From Anaerolineales bacterium (GTDB lineage Bacteria; Chloroflexota; Anaerolineae; Anaerolineales; Villigracilaceae), in contig CP129481.1 of assembly GCA_030583905.1 (NCBI GenBank), positions 1,240,001-1,304,000 of the forward strand: a stretch of 64,000 nucleotides of DNA, read 5' to 3'. Made by a program: the position numbers and the translations under genes. The first letter of the stretch is position 1. The number at the start of each line of letters is the position of its first letter. Below the pieces are notes generated by a model. The model was not told the DNA's origin. It saw only the letters and a program-made list of their open reading frames with translations, and did not search any database. Of this stretch, positions 44,691 through 55,500 are shown in pieces.

Positions 44691-44852
44691 TTAGTAGGGG
44701 GCAGGGGGAACGTTGAGCAGGTCGATGATCCCCCAAACGTTATAGATCAGGGTGCTGATCAACACCGACAACAGGAACAACAACCAGATGTTGTCGAACC
44801 ATTTTTGCCATTTCGGCACGGGTCCATTCTCGTGTTCATCCTTTTTGGACAT
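44691..44852 (-). CDS. Small single-helix subunit of the heme-copper complex
   Basis: A 53-residue protein with a charged N-terminus (MSKKDEHENGP) and one membrane helix (NIWLLFLLSVLISTLIYNVW). It is the first gene of the reductase operon, 12 nt before the CuA subunit gene, and has AAAGGAGAGTGCC before its ATG. Similar tiny subunits accompany ba3-type complexes (subunit IIa), so it is probably structural. The longer frame to 45059 is rejected. Confidence 0.75.
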   Translation of the reverse strand: MSKKDEHENGPVPKWQKWFDNIWLLFLLSVLISTLIYNVWGIIDLLNVPPAPY

Positions 44853-45152
44853 GGCACTCTCCTTTGTAATGTGTCTTATTTCACAAGCATTGTCTGAATT
44901 GAAACAATAATAGCAAGATGAAAGCAAAGAAGCAGTGACTTTAGTTACATTCCATAGGATTTGTGACAACAACGCAGACAGTTTCCGCTTCTTTCTTAAC
45001 CGATACCTGATTCGGTTTACTGTAGCATCACCTCCCCGAAGTTCCGCAGGCATTACCAAAGGGCTATGTCATGCCGCCAGCAAGGCAGGCAAAGCATGTT
45101 AGAATTTCTGCTTATCTTTAATGGTGGTACTTTTTTCATTTTGGAGGACGCC
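44853..45152. other. 300-nt divergent regulatory gap
   Basis: This gap lies between the heme-copper operon (-) and the ketosynthase gene (+) and must hold promoters for both. I see no gene, no clear paired -35/-10, and no certain FNR- or NsrR-type palindrome. It is moderately AT-rich near 44880-44960. Confidence 0.6.
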
Positions 45153-46397
45153 ATGTCCCGAAAAACGGAACGTGTAGTTGTAACAGGAATGGGGGTGGCG
45201 AGTCCATTGGGATGCCGCTTGACTGATTTTTGGGATGCCTTGATAACGGGTCGCTCCGGGGTGGATTTTATAGACGAAAGCATCTTCCCGGATATGCCTT
45301 CAAAGATAGGCGCCATGGTGAAGGGGTATGACGAGAACCACTATTTTGACAGCAAGGAAGCGCGGCGCATGAGCCGCTCGTCTCAATTAGGGTTGGTTGC
45401 TGCAAAACAAGCCGTTTCGGATGCCAAACTTGATAATGGCAGTGTTGACCGGATCGAGGTAGGCGTGCTGGTCGGAAGTTCCATTGGCGGCTACAGCGCA
45501 TCCGACTCGTTCTTCAAGCAGTACTATTCGCAAAATCGCTTAAGCCCATTTACCATCCCGATTTCAATGAATGTCGGTCCTGGGGCGAACATCTCCATCA
45601 AATATGGTTTTCAGGGACCATTGATGGATGTGGATGCCGCGTGTTCCACGGCGGCTCACTCCATTGGATATGCCTTCAATATGATCCGCAGCGGCATCGT
45701 GCCGGTTGCTGTGACCGGCGCTGCGGATTCCCCCTTCTCGCCAGGGGTGGTGGCGGCTTGGATGGCGTTGCACGCCGTATCCACCCGCACGGATTGCCCG
45801 GCTGAAGCCTGCCGTCCATTCAGCGCTGACAGGGACGGTATGGTTCTGGGTGAAGGAGCAGGCGTCCTTGTGTTGGAGGCGGAGAGTCATGCCCTTGAAC
45901 GCGGAGTTCCCATTCTGGCGGAAGTCAAGGGATATGGTGCCAGCGCAGATAGCAGTCATCTGACCCAGCCTACACAGACTGGACCTGTCATGGCAATGCA
46001 GCGTGCACTGAAAGATGCCGGACTGACCACGGATGAGATCGATTACATTAACGCCCATGCCACGGGAACCGAATGGAATGATAAGAACGAGACCAAGGCG
46101 ATCAAGGAAGTGTTTGGCACGCGTGCATATGACGTTCCCGTCGTGGGCAATAAAGCCGCGCTTGGACATTCGATTGCGGGCAGCGGCGCGCTGGAGTTGA
46201 TCGGCTGTGTGCTTTCCCTGCGGGATCAGGTCGTGCCGCCGACCATTAATTACAAAGTGCCTGATCCTGAATGCGATCTGGATTACGTCACCGAAGGCAG
46301 CCGGAAGATGCCCTTGAAAAATATCATGAGCAACTCGTTTGCCTTTGGCGGCAGCAACGCCGTGTTGATCGTGGGGGCGTACGAACCGAACAACTGA
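45153..46397 (+). CDS. Beta-ketoacyl-ACP synthase II-like ketosynthase
   Basis: A 414-residue thiolase-fold condensing enzyme. Start motif VVVTGMGVASPLG. The catalytic Cys164 is in VDAACSTAAHS. The two active-site His are in INAHATGTEWND and LGHSIAGSGALEL. It resembles FabF of fatty acid synthesis. No other fab genes are nearby, and it is 2-3 kb from a PKS-NRPS locus, so it could prime or extend that pathway, or be an accessory KAS. GGAGGACGCC precedes the ATG at 45153; the frame opening at 45066 is upstream of it. All catalytic residues are present. Confidence 0.88.
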   Translation: MSRKTERVVVTGMGVASPLGCRLTDFWDALITGRSGVDFIDESIFPDMPSKIGAMVKGYDENHYFDSKEARRMSRSSQLGLVAAKQAVSDAKLDNGSVDRIEVGVLVGSSIGGYSASDSFFKQYYSQNRLSPFTIPISMNVGPGANISIKYGFQGPLMDVDAACSTAAHSIGYAFNMIRSGIVPVAVTGAADSPFSPGVVAAWMALHAVSTRTDCPAEACRPFSADRDGMVLGEGAGVLVLEAESHALERGVPILAEVKGYGASADSSHLTQPTQTGPVMAMQRALKDAGLTTDEIDYINAHATGTEWNDKNETKAIKEVFGTRAYDVPVVGNKAALGHSIAGSGALELIGCVLSLRDQVVPPTINYKVPDPECDLDYVTEGSRKMPLKNIMSNSFAFGGSNAVLIVGAYEPNN

Positions 46398-46419
46398 ACA
46401 TCCGCTTATATTCATACGA

Positions 46420-46425
46420 TACAAT
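46420..46425 (+). promoter_or_regulatory. -10 box placed for a leaderless transcript
   Basis: TACAAT ends 6 nt before the GTG at 46432. No ribosome site is present. It lies 22 nt after the ketosynthase stop. Confidence 0.45.
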
Positions 46426-46431
46426 CCATCT

Positions 46432-48063
46432 GTGCAGACGAAAAAAACAGCCTCATTCCTGATCTTCATCCTGACGATCGGCTTTTATATCTTTACGCTT
46501 CTCCCCTCCCTTGCATGGGGCGATGGGGCAAAATTGCAAAACGAAGCTGTTTCCGGGGAATCCTTCGTGATCGCAGAGATGTCCCCCGATGAATTTTCTC
46601 CAGACCCGTTCATCTTTTCAAAAGTGGGTGTTGCGGCGTGGGATCACCCACTGTACATCGTGTTGGGCCATCTGCTTATCAAAGCCCTGCCGTTCGCAGA
46701 ACCCCTTTGGCTGGTCAATCTCATTTCCGCGATATTCGGCGCGGCGTCGGTAGTGATGCTCTTCCTGCTGGCGATGCGCTTTACGAATTCCATCCCGGCT
46801 TCGCTGTATGCCAGCCTGTCACTTGCGGTGTCACATACGTTTTGGTGGCATTCGTCCACGCCGGAAGTGTACACGCTGTTCGTTTTCCTGCTTTTGGTAA
46901 GTTTTTATCTCTTCGATGAATTCGAAAGAACGGACGATAAAAAACTGCTCGTGTACAGCGCGATTTTTTTGGGGCTGGCGGCGTCCACGCATGTGATGGC
47001 ATTTTTGGCGATGCCCGCGCTGGGGGCGTATTATCTCATCAGGCATCGCGACATCCGCATCTCAACCTTAAAGAAATTTGTCATCCCCCTGCTTGGTTTT
47101 CTGGGCGGCTTTTCACTTTACATCGTTCAATTCATCCGCATGTCTGCGAACTTTCCTTTGAGCGAGATCATGGGTCCCGTCGTCGGTTCGACCTTTCTCA
47201 GCCAGCTCATCACCTTGACGCCTGCCCTGCTGGGGGAAAGTCTGCTCAGTTACATCTTCTTTTTGACAGTTCAATTCGGTCCAGTCGGCTTGTTCTTCGG
47301 CGCGTTCGGGATTCGCGAAATTTTCCGCGCGCACGACAAATCCCTGCAGAAGATCATCTTCTCGTTCATCGTTTTCGCCTTGTTCGGAATTTTCTACCGC
47401 GTAACGGATCAGTTCACCTTTTTCATCACCTCTTATATATTTTGGGCGATGTTTATGGGCATCGGTTCAGACTCCGCCCTGCGCCTGCTCCCGCGAAAGA
47501 TGCATGTTCCATTCCTCGGGCTTTTGGGACTCCTGCTTTTGGCGACTCCCTTCTTCTACAATGCCCTGCCGAATCTCGCCGCGCGGTATGGACTGAATGA
47601 TGATGTCATTGGAATTCCCAAGATCGGCACAGATGTCCGCAATGGATTGGCGTATTACATCAACCCCAACAAGCGCGGAGATTATGCCGCCTATGAATTT
47701 GGCAGTCAGACCATCATGAGTTTGGAAGCCAATGCGGTGGTGATCGCCGAATGGTACACGGATACCGATGAGTATTTCATCTTCCGTTATTTTACAAAGG
47801 TCGAGCCCATCCGCACGGATGTGACCGTCATTGGCTGGGGGACGGAAGCCCCTTTTTATTTTGACTCCCAACTGGCGCTGGATGTGATTGAAGACGCATT
47901 CCCCAACCGCCCCGTTTATCTGGCGTCGCTCAGTGACAGGTTCTACGCCGCGTCGAAATTGGTGGATGAATACTGCATCCTCCCCGAAAATAATTTATAT
48001 CGGCTGTATGAAAGAACGGATGATACTCTTCAATGTCTTGGCATTGAAGCAGTTACGGAGTGA
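46432..48063 (+). CDS. Polytopic membrane protein, DUF2723/GT39-like
   Basis: A 543-residue protein with about eleven or more helices. The first outer loop has SLAWGDGAKLQNEAV, with the acidic residue of GT-C glycosyltransferases. AWDHPLYIVLGHLLIKALPF and HTFWWHSSTPEVYTLFVFLL match the DUF2723 family of membrane glycosyltransferase-like proteins. It probably transfers a sugar from a lipid carrier, but the donor and acceptor are unknown. The frame opens with GTG at 46432 and has no ribosome site; a TACAAT box ends 6 nt before it. A C-terminal outer domain of about 150 residues follows the last helix. Confidence 0.75.
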   Translation: MQTKKTASFLIFILTIGFYIFTLLPSLAWGDGAKLQNEAVSGESFVIAEMSPDEFSPDPFIFSKVGVAAWDHPLYIVLGHLLIKALPFAEPLWLVNLISAIFGAASVVMLFLLAMRFTNSIPASLYASLSLAVSHTFWWHSSTPEVYTLFVFLLLVSFYLFDEFERTDDKKLLVYSAIFLGLAASTHVMAFLAMPALGAYYLIRHRDIRISTLKKFVIPLLGFLGGFSLYIVQFIRMSANFPLSEIMGPVVGSTFLSQLITLTPALLGESLLSYIFFLTVQFGPVGLFFGAFGIREIFRAHDKSLQKIIFSFIVFALFGIFYRVTDQFTFFITSYIFWAMFMGIGSDSALRLLPRKMHVPFLGLLGLLLLATPFFYNALPNLAARYGLNDDVIGIPKIGTDVRNGLAYYINPNKRGDYAAYEFGSQTIMSLEANAVVIAEWYTDTDEYFIFRYFTKVEPIRTDVTVIGWGTEAPFYFDSQLALDVIEDAFPNRPVYLASLSDRFYAASKLVDEYCILPENNLYRLYERTDDTLQCLGIEAVTE

Positions 48064-48064
48064 A

Positions 48065-48811
48065 TCAATTTGCAGTGTGTTGCCAATCCCATAACCTGAA
48101 TTCCAAATCCTGATTTTTCTCATCAGTATGTTCTACAGCCACCGCCCCCGCATAGCGCGGAGCGACATCCAGCGAGTGCAATTTCCAGTGCGCAGCTTCC
48201 TGCGGCTGCGGGCGGACGGCGCGCAGGATGGCAGGCTCGTTCGGAGTCAGCGAGACGTCGAAACTATCCAGCGGCAGGGACAAGCCCAATCCTTTCGCTT
48301 TGATGAATGCCTCTTTGCGCGTCCAGCAGGTGAAGAAGGCGGTTTCCCGCTGTTCGATGGGGACTGCGTCAAACTCGGCGACTTCGGCAGGGGAGAAGTA
48401 TTGCCGGGCAATGACAAGTGACGATATGCCTTCACGCATCCGTTCCACGTCCACGCCGATGATGTGGTCCTGCGTTACGGCGACCAGTGCAAAACTGCCT
48501 GAATGGGACAAATTGAATTCCATTTTGTGCTCGAGCAAGGCAGGCTTTCCATATTCATCGATGGAAAATTCAAGTTGGGCGGGCTTGGCTTCGAGATAAC
48601 GCCCCAGCACATCGCGCAGGCTGAAATGGGCGGCGATGTAATGATTGCGATCCTTATCGAATTGAAACCTTGATGCGCGCCGGGTTTCATCCGCTGAGAG
48701 GGTGGATTCGAACGATTTAACGGAATCAAGCCCAAGGTCAAGGTGGATGCGCCAAATGTCCACTTGGTGGGGGTGCAGATTCAAAATGTCAGGCGGGGTT
48801 TTCCAAGTCAT
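48065..48811 (-). CDS. 4'-phosphopantetheinyl transferase, Sfp type
   Basis: A 248-residue enzyme that attaches phosphopantetheine from CoA to Ser of carrier proteins. Motifs of the Sfp/Gsp group: FNLSHSGSFALVAV, IGVDVERM (Mg-binding Asp/Glu) and CWTRKEAFIKAKGLGLSLPL. It is the last gene of the PKS-NRPS operon and overlaps the thioesterase gene by four bases. Its partner is surely the three carrier domains of the megasynthase. Complete, with no missing key residue. Confidence 0.95.
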   Translation of the reverse strand: MTWKTPPDILNLHPHQVDIWRIHLDLGLDSVKSFESTLSADETRRASRFQFDKDRNHYIAAHFSLRDVLGRYLEAKPAQLEFSIDEYGKPALLEHKMEFNLSHSGSFALVAVTQDHIIGVDVERMREGISSLVIARQYFSPAEVAEFDAVPIEQRETAFFTCWTRKEAFIKAKGLGLSLPLDSFDVSLTPNEPAILRAVRPQPQEAAHWKLHSLDVAPRYAGAVAVEHTDEKNQDLEFRLWDWQHTAN

Positions 48812-49536
48812 GTCAGCTCTTCCTGAATTAAATCCAGTATCTTTTCTTTTTCAGTGTGGATGAAAAAATGGTCGCCGTCGAAGATATGCGATTTGAAGCC
48901 CGCGCTGGTCTGCGTTGACCAGCCTTCCAGCCGCTCCTGACTCACGCGCGGATCGTGCGAGCCGCCGATGGCGACGATTGGGATTTCGAGCGGATGATCG
49001 GAAATGTATTGATAGGTTTCAATGGCTTCAAAATCGGCGCGGATGATGGGCAGGAGCAATTGTATCGCTTCGGGCTGACGCAATAGCTCGGATGGGGTGC
49101 CGTTGAGTTTTTGCAACGCCGCCAGAAACTCGTCATCGGGCAGGGTGCGGATGGGCGGGTGCGGGTCTGGGATGTGAGGCGCGCCAAACGCGGAAGCAAA
49201 GAGAAGCTTCGGTAGTGGAAGATCGTTTCGCCGCATGGAACGAGCGAGTTCAAACGCGATGACCGCGCCCATGCTGTGACCAAAGAACGCGAACGGTTTA
49301 TCCAAAAGCGGACGGATGGCGCGCGAAAGCGGCTCGACCAGCGACGGGATGTTTTTTATCATTGGCTCAGAATACCGCGAGCCGCGCCCGGGATAATGAG
49401 CGGTCCAACATTCGGTATTTTCAATCGTCCATTTGCCGAACGCGGCGGGACTTCCGCCTGCGTAGGGAAAGATGAACAGGCGGAACTCTGCGTTTGGGTC
49501 AACCCGCGGTGGAACGAACCAGGGAGACGGGGTCAC
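48808..49536 (-). CDS. Type II thioesterase
   Basis: A 242-residue alpha/beta hydrolase of the editing thioesterase family. Nucleophile Ser88 is in FFGHSMGAVIAFELA. The catalytic His is in FDGDHFFIH near the end. The N-terminus has LFIFPYAGGSPAAFGKW and HYPGRGSR, typical of TEII. It clears mis-loaded acyl groups from carrier domains. It begins with GTG overlapping the stop of the megasynthase (GTGA) and ends overlapping the Sfp gene (ATGA), so the three genes form one translationally coupled operon. Confidence 0.93.
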   Translation of the reverse strand: MTPSPWFVPPRVDPNAEFRLFIFPYAGGSPAAFGKWTIENTECWTAHYPGRGSRYSEPMIKNIPSLVEPLSRAIRPLLDKPFAFFGHSMGAVIAFELARSMRRNDLPLPKLLFASAFGAPHIPDPHPPIRTLPDDEFLAALQKLNGTPSELLRQPEAIQLLLPIIRADFEAIETYQYISDHPLEIPIVAIGGSHDPRVSQERLEGWSTQTSAGFKSHIFDGDHFFIHTEKEKILDLIQEELT

Positions 49537-52500
49537 GATGAGGCTGGCGCAGATATTTCAGGAAATCCGCGTGGAGTGAAATATTTCAGGTAGGCGGTGA
49601 ACAACTGATCATCCACTGGATGACAGCGAATGCCGCATCCGTTCAGACGGTTCAGCGTGTTGCTCAGGTCAAACTCCGGCATGAAAACCTGCGATTCGTC
49701 CACTTCTTCGAGCAGGGGCAGGTAGGGTTCCCAGCCGTCGGATGGCATGTTGGGGATCTGGCGGAAAAGTTCCGCGCGCCATTCATCGAACGAAACCTGC
49801 CGCGCCCGGAAGCCTTGCGATTCGAGCCAGCCTGCCAGTTTGCTGAAATGGATCGGCTCGGGGTTATCCAAATGATATACCCTGCCGAAGTTCTCTGGAT
49901 TTTTTGAAAGTTCGACAATCGCGCTGCTGACGAAATCCACAGGCACGATATTGACGGTTACATCGAGATTGGGGATGCTTCCCAAATGCACGCAGACGCG
50001 CGTCATGCTGGAGATCAGGTTGTCCGTGTTCCACGCGCCGCTGACGCTGTGTCCCGAGACTAAGCCAGGGCGGTAAATGGCATAGGGGATGCCCCGCTCT
50101 CCCGCCTGCATGACCAGTTTCTCCGCGACCCACTTGCTTTGGGCGTAGCCGCCGAACGGTGCGCCGACCTGATCCAAATCCACATCTTCGCGGAAGACGC
50201 GTCCGTCATTGACGCCGCCCGAATACAAAATGGACAGGGTGGAAACAAGGTGGACGGGCTTCAACCTTGTCCGACACGCCAGCCGCAGGATCTCCTGCGT
50301 GCCAAGCACATTGGATGCCTTGTGTGCGTGATACGGATAAACGAAATTGACCATCGCGCCGTTGTGATAGATCACATCCATTGTGGCCGCGAGATGATCG
50401 AACTCATCATCGGTGAGACCAAGTTGCAGAGTGCCCAGATCACCCAAAACAGGTTTGATGCGCGCAGCGAAGGCTTCATCCCACAGCAGGTATGAATCCA
50501 GGTTTCTCTTCAATCTTTGCACGCCTTGTTCAAGATCATTTGCGCGCAGCAAACAATGCACATCGGCGGATGTTTTCGTGAGCAGGTCATGCAACAGGAA
50601 CGCGCCGACAAAGCCCGTCGCGCCTGTCAGCAAAATATGTTTTGGATCATCCACATGCTCGTACACCAGATCGCCCGCTGTGATGCTTGGATCGAGTTGC
50701 GCTTCCGCATTCAATTCACCCAAACTCAATTGTCCGCGCTGAATGAAATCACTGCGTCGGAGCTCATTGCGTTCTCCGCGCCGCACCCTTTCAATTGCCT
50801 GCGCCAAATTCGCAACCGTCGGCTGTTCGAACAGCGTCCGCAGCGGCAGGTCGGCGGCTTCCAATCCATATTTCTCGCGCAGCAAAAACACCAGCCGCGT
50901 TCCCAACAACGAATGCCCGCCCAGATCGAAGAAGTTATCGTTGATGCCGACGGCAGACAACCCGTTATTGTTTTCCAAGCCGAGCACCTGCGCGCAAATT
51001 TCCGCCAGTTCAAATTCGAGCGGCGTGCGCGGCGCGACATACGGCGCGCGCGAAGCAGAACGCGCCTGCATCGGCTGCGGCAGCGCATTGCGGTCCACTT
51101 TTCCATTCGGGGTCAATGGCAATAAGTCAAGATGGACAAAAATGGACGGAACCATATAGTCGGGAAGTTTCTGCCGCAGGAAGTCGCGCAATTGATTGGC
51201 ATCCGCTTCCTTCTCACTCGTAGTTGGCACCACATACGCAACCAGACTCGCTTCTGACGACGTTTCCTTCCACGCCGTGACCACCGCCTGCTTTACAGAC
51301 GGATGCCCAGCCAGCGCGGCTTCCACCTCCCCCGTCTCGATGCGGAATCCGCGCACCTTCACCTGTTGGTCGCTTCTGCCAAAGAATTCGATGTTCCCAT
51401 CAGGGAGATAACGGGCAAGGTCGCCTGTTTTGTAGATGGTGGAAGATTGGTCGAATGGATTTTGGATAAATCGCTCAGTTGTCAACTCAGGGCGATTCAA
51501 ATATCCGCGGCTGACGCCATCCCCGCCGATGTACAGATCACCAATCACGCCCACAGGGACGGGCTGTAGGCTGGAATCCAGAATATAAATTTGTGTATTG
51601 GCAATCGGTCTTCCGATGGGGATAGTGTTGGAAATGCTTGAATTTTCAGCCGAAGTGACTCGATGGATCGTTGACCAGATTGTCGTCTCGGTGGGACCAT
51701 ACAGGTTCCAGACCTGCGCGCCGCGTTGAATCAATTTTTCTGCCAGGTCATTCGTCAGCGCTTCGCCGCCGCACAGTATGTTCAGATCATGTTTGCCCTG
51801 CCAGCCCGATTCGATCAGCAGACGCCAACTGGCGGGCGTTGCTTGCATGAAGGTGACGTTTGAGCCGGTCAAAGCCTGGGAGAGCAGTGCGCCATCTGCT
51901 GTGATCTCAGAACTGGCAATCACAACGCGCGCCCCAACCGTTAGCGGAAGCATCAACTCAAGCACGGCAATGTCGAACGAAAGCGTGGTGACTGCCAGCA
52001 GGGTGTCATCCGCGCCGATGCCGAGATGGTCATGCATCGAAAAAAGAAAATTCACCACCGCCCGATGATGGATCTGCACGCCCTTGGGCTTGCCCGTTGA
52101 CCCCGATGTGTAGATGATATAAGCAAGATCATCGGGTGTGATGGTCGCTTTCGGTTTTCTGCCGCCTCTTCCTTTTGCGAGTTCGTCAAGGCAGATCACC
52201 TGCGCGTTGTTTTCGGGCAAATTCGGAAGCAGACTTGATAGCGTGAGAACGATTGCGGCGTTTGAATCTGCCAGCATGAACGCGAGCCGTTCGGCTGGGA
52301 AGGATGGGTCAAGTGGAAGATATGCGCCGCCCGCTTTTAACACACCAAGCAGACCGACGAGCATATCCATGGAGCGATTTACATACAGCCCGACCAATAT
52401 CCCACGCTTGACTCCCTGTGCCATCAGAACATGTGCAACCGCATCGGCGCGTTTGTTCAACTCTTTGTAGGTCAGGCATTGATTTTCAAATTGAACCGCA

Positions 52501-55500
52501 ATCGCATCGGGCGTGCGTTTTGCCTGTGCTTCAATTAACTCATGAATGCAATTCTCGCGCGCATAATCAGCTTGTGTTTGATTCCATTCCACAAGAATCT
52601 GCCGTTTTTCTGCTTCGCCCAAAATCGGATATGCGGAGACGGGTCTGGCAGAATCTGCGGCGATTTCCCGAAGCAATGAGTTGAAATGCCCCAGCATCCG
52701 CTGAATGGTGGATGCATCGAACAAGTCAGTGTTGTATTGCAGGGATGCGGCGAGACCCTGATCGGTCTCTGCCATCATCATGGTCATGTCGAATTGCGCG
52801 GGTTCGCCGCCCAGCGCAATGGATTCCAGCGTCAGTCCACTTGCTTCCATGCGCGCGCCGTCAATTCCCAATGCAAAGGGACTGAGCGCCTGCACATCGG
52901 CTTCATGCGCCTTTTGCAAAATGAACATCGTCTCGAACAGCGGCGGGCGGCTTGAATCGCGCTGGATTCCCAGTTTTTTGGCAAGTAGCGCGGGTGGATA
53001 ATCCTGATGTTCGAACGCGCCGAGCATAGTCTGTCGAACGCGGTGGAGTATTTCATTGAAGGATGGACTCCCCGAAAAATCTGCGCGCAGGGCAATGGGA
53101 TTGATGAAATAGCCGACCAGATTCTCCAGTTCAGCATGATTGCGTCCCGCGGTCACCGAACCGACAAGGAATTGTTCCTGGTTTGAATAGCGATGAAGCA
53201 GGGTTTGGAAGGCGGCTAACAAGGTCATGAACATCGTCGCGCCGTTTTCCTGTGCGAGCGCTTTCAATTGCTTGTAAATCTCGCCATCGATCATCACATG
53301 CTCGGAATCGCCGCGATAGGTTTGCATTGCAGTACGTGGACGGTCGGTGGGCAGATTCAACGCAGGGAGTTCGCCCTGCAATTGTTCACGCCAATAATCC
53401 CAGTGCTTTTCACCTTGCGGACTTTTGAGCATGTCCGCCTGCCAACGAACATAATCGGAGTACCGCGCGGGGAGCGGGGACAGGTCAATGGGCTTGCCAG
53501 TTTTATTTGCTTCATACAATGTCAGCAGTTCGCTCGCGAGTATGGTCATTGACCAGAAATCTGTGACGATGTGATCCATTGCAAGCAGAAGGATGTGTTC
53601 CGAATCATTTGTCAGGTAAAGCGATGCCCGTAAAACGGGACCATGCTCAAGGTCAAAGGGACGATGCGCTTCAACAGCCAGACGTTCGCGCAATTCCGCT
53701 TCGATCCATCCAGCCGTGTCTTCAACATGAAAGAAACCATCCATTGTTGCGTGAACACGTTGGACAGGTTCGCCATTCGTCACATGGAATGTGCTGCGCA
53801 ATGATTCGTGACGTTCGACGAGTTGCTCAAACGCGCGTTCAAGCGCAGGGATATTCAAATCGCCATGAATGCGGATCGCGCCAGCGACATTGAACGAAAT
53901 TTCATCGGGCAGGAGTTGATGCAGGAACCACAACGCCTGTTGACCATACGAAAGCGGACTCTCATTTGAATCATTGTTTGCGATGATGAGCGGGATTTCG
54001 TTTGACGAAGCAGGCGCATCGAGATTTTCGAGCGCTTCGGATACAAGCTTCGAGATGGTCGGTCCCTGCAAAAGACTCGCCACCGACAAGTTGACTCCCA
54101 ACTTCGATTCCAGCGAATTCTTGAGTTCCATCGCCATGAGGGAATCCAATCCCATTGTGTCGAGCGGCTGGTCGGGATTTATTTGGGAAGGCTCCATGCC
54201 CAGAATGCGGGCGGTTTGTTTTTGAAGGAAATCGCTCAGTAATTGTTGCCGCTGGGCGGAGTTGGCACTCAACAGTGTCGTTTTATCGAAATTGCTGGCA
54301 GGAATTTGGCTGGTCTTTTGACTTCTGCTATCAGCCTTTTGTTTCTTCTGATGTTGTCGTTTTCCGTTTGAACCTGAAGTTAACGATGGCGTTGGAATGG
54401 ATATTTTTTCAATAACAGGCTTCTTGTTGGATGCTTCCAGCCAATAGCGTTGACGTTGAAAGGGATAGTTGGGTACGGTCACCTTGCGGCGTGCATATCC
54501 CGCATCGAAGCCTGCCCAGTTCACGTCCGCGCCGCGGGTGTAAAGTTTTCCAAGGCTGTCCAGAATGATCTGCCAATCATCCTGGTTTTGCCGCAGTGAC
54601 GGCAGCCACGCAGACTTGGAGTCAGGCAGGCAGCGTTTGCCCATGCCCAGCAGAACAGGGCTGGGACCAATCTCGATGAAAACATCCATGCCAGAATTGG
54701 CGAGAGCCTGCATCCCTGCCGCGAATTTTACTTCCGCGCGGATGTGATTCCGCCAGTAGGTTGCATCGGGAGTTGAATCAGGTTCGAGCATACCGCCGAG
54801 CAGGTTCGAGCAAAGCAGGATGCGCGGAGCGGAGAAGGTGATTCCGCGCGCAAAGGATTCGAATTCATCTAGTATCGAATCCATCAACGGCGAATGGAAG
54901 GCGTGGGAAACGGTCAGCGGCTTTGATGAAATTCCAAGTTTCGTCAGTTCATCTAGGATGATTTGTATTGTAGATGTTTCACCAGAGATGACTGTGTTAT
55001 CGGGTCCATTCGTTGCCGCGATGGAAACTTTGTCCAGATGGGATTGTAAAATGTCTGCAATGCGCGACGCATCCGTAAAGACCGCCGCCATCGTTCCGTT
55101 TTGGGGAAGTGCGCCCATCAGACGTCCGCGTTCGGCGATGAGGCGGAGACCATCTTCAAGTGTGAAGACGCCCGCGATGCACGCCGCGACATACTCACCG
55201 ACGCTATGACCAAGAACGGCGTGCGGCTCGATGCCCCACGAACGCCACATTTTTGCGAGCGCGTATTCAAAGGCGAAGAGCACGGGCTGGGTGTATTGGG
55301 TTTGATGGATGGCTTGGTCATTATCGCTGAAAAGGATTTCGAGCAGGGGGCGATCCAAAATGGAAGCGAGAATTTGCGCGCATTCGTCGAGCGCGGCGCG
55401 GAAGGCGGGCTGGGTTTCGTAAAGTCCTTTTCCCATGCCGTTGTATTGCGAACCTTGTCCCGTGAACAGGAATGCGATCTTTGTTTGAGTGCCTGATCTT

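Noticed and set aside
44853..45152. FNR, NNR or NsrR operator upstream of the candidate NO reductase
   Set aside because: No palindrome close to the known consensus could be found by eye. Several AT-rich half-sites are present but unconvincing.
49533..50640. Dieckmann-type R* release domain giving a tetramic acid
   Set aside because: The NADPH loop and the catalytic Tyr/Lys pair are intact, so reductive release is the simpler reading.
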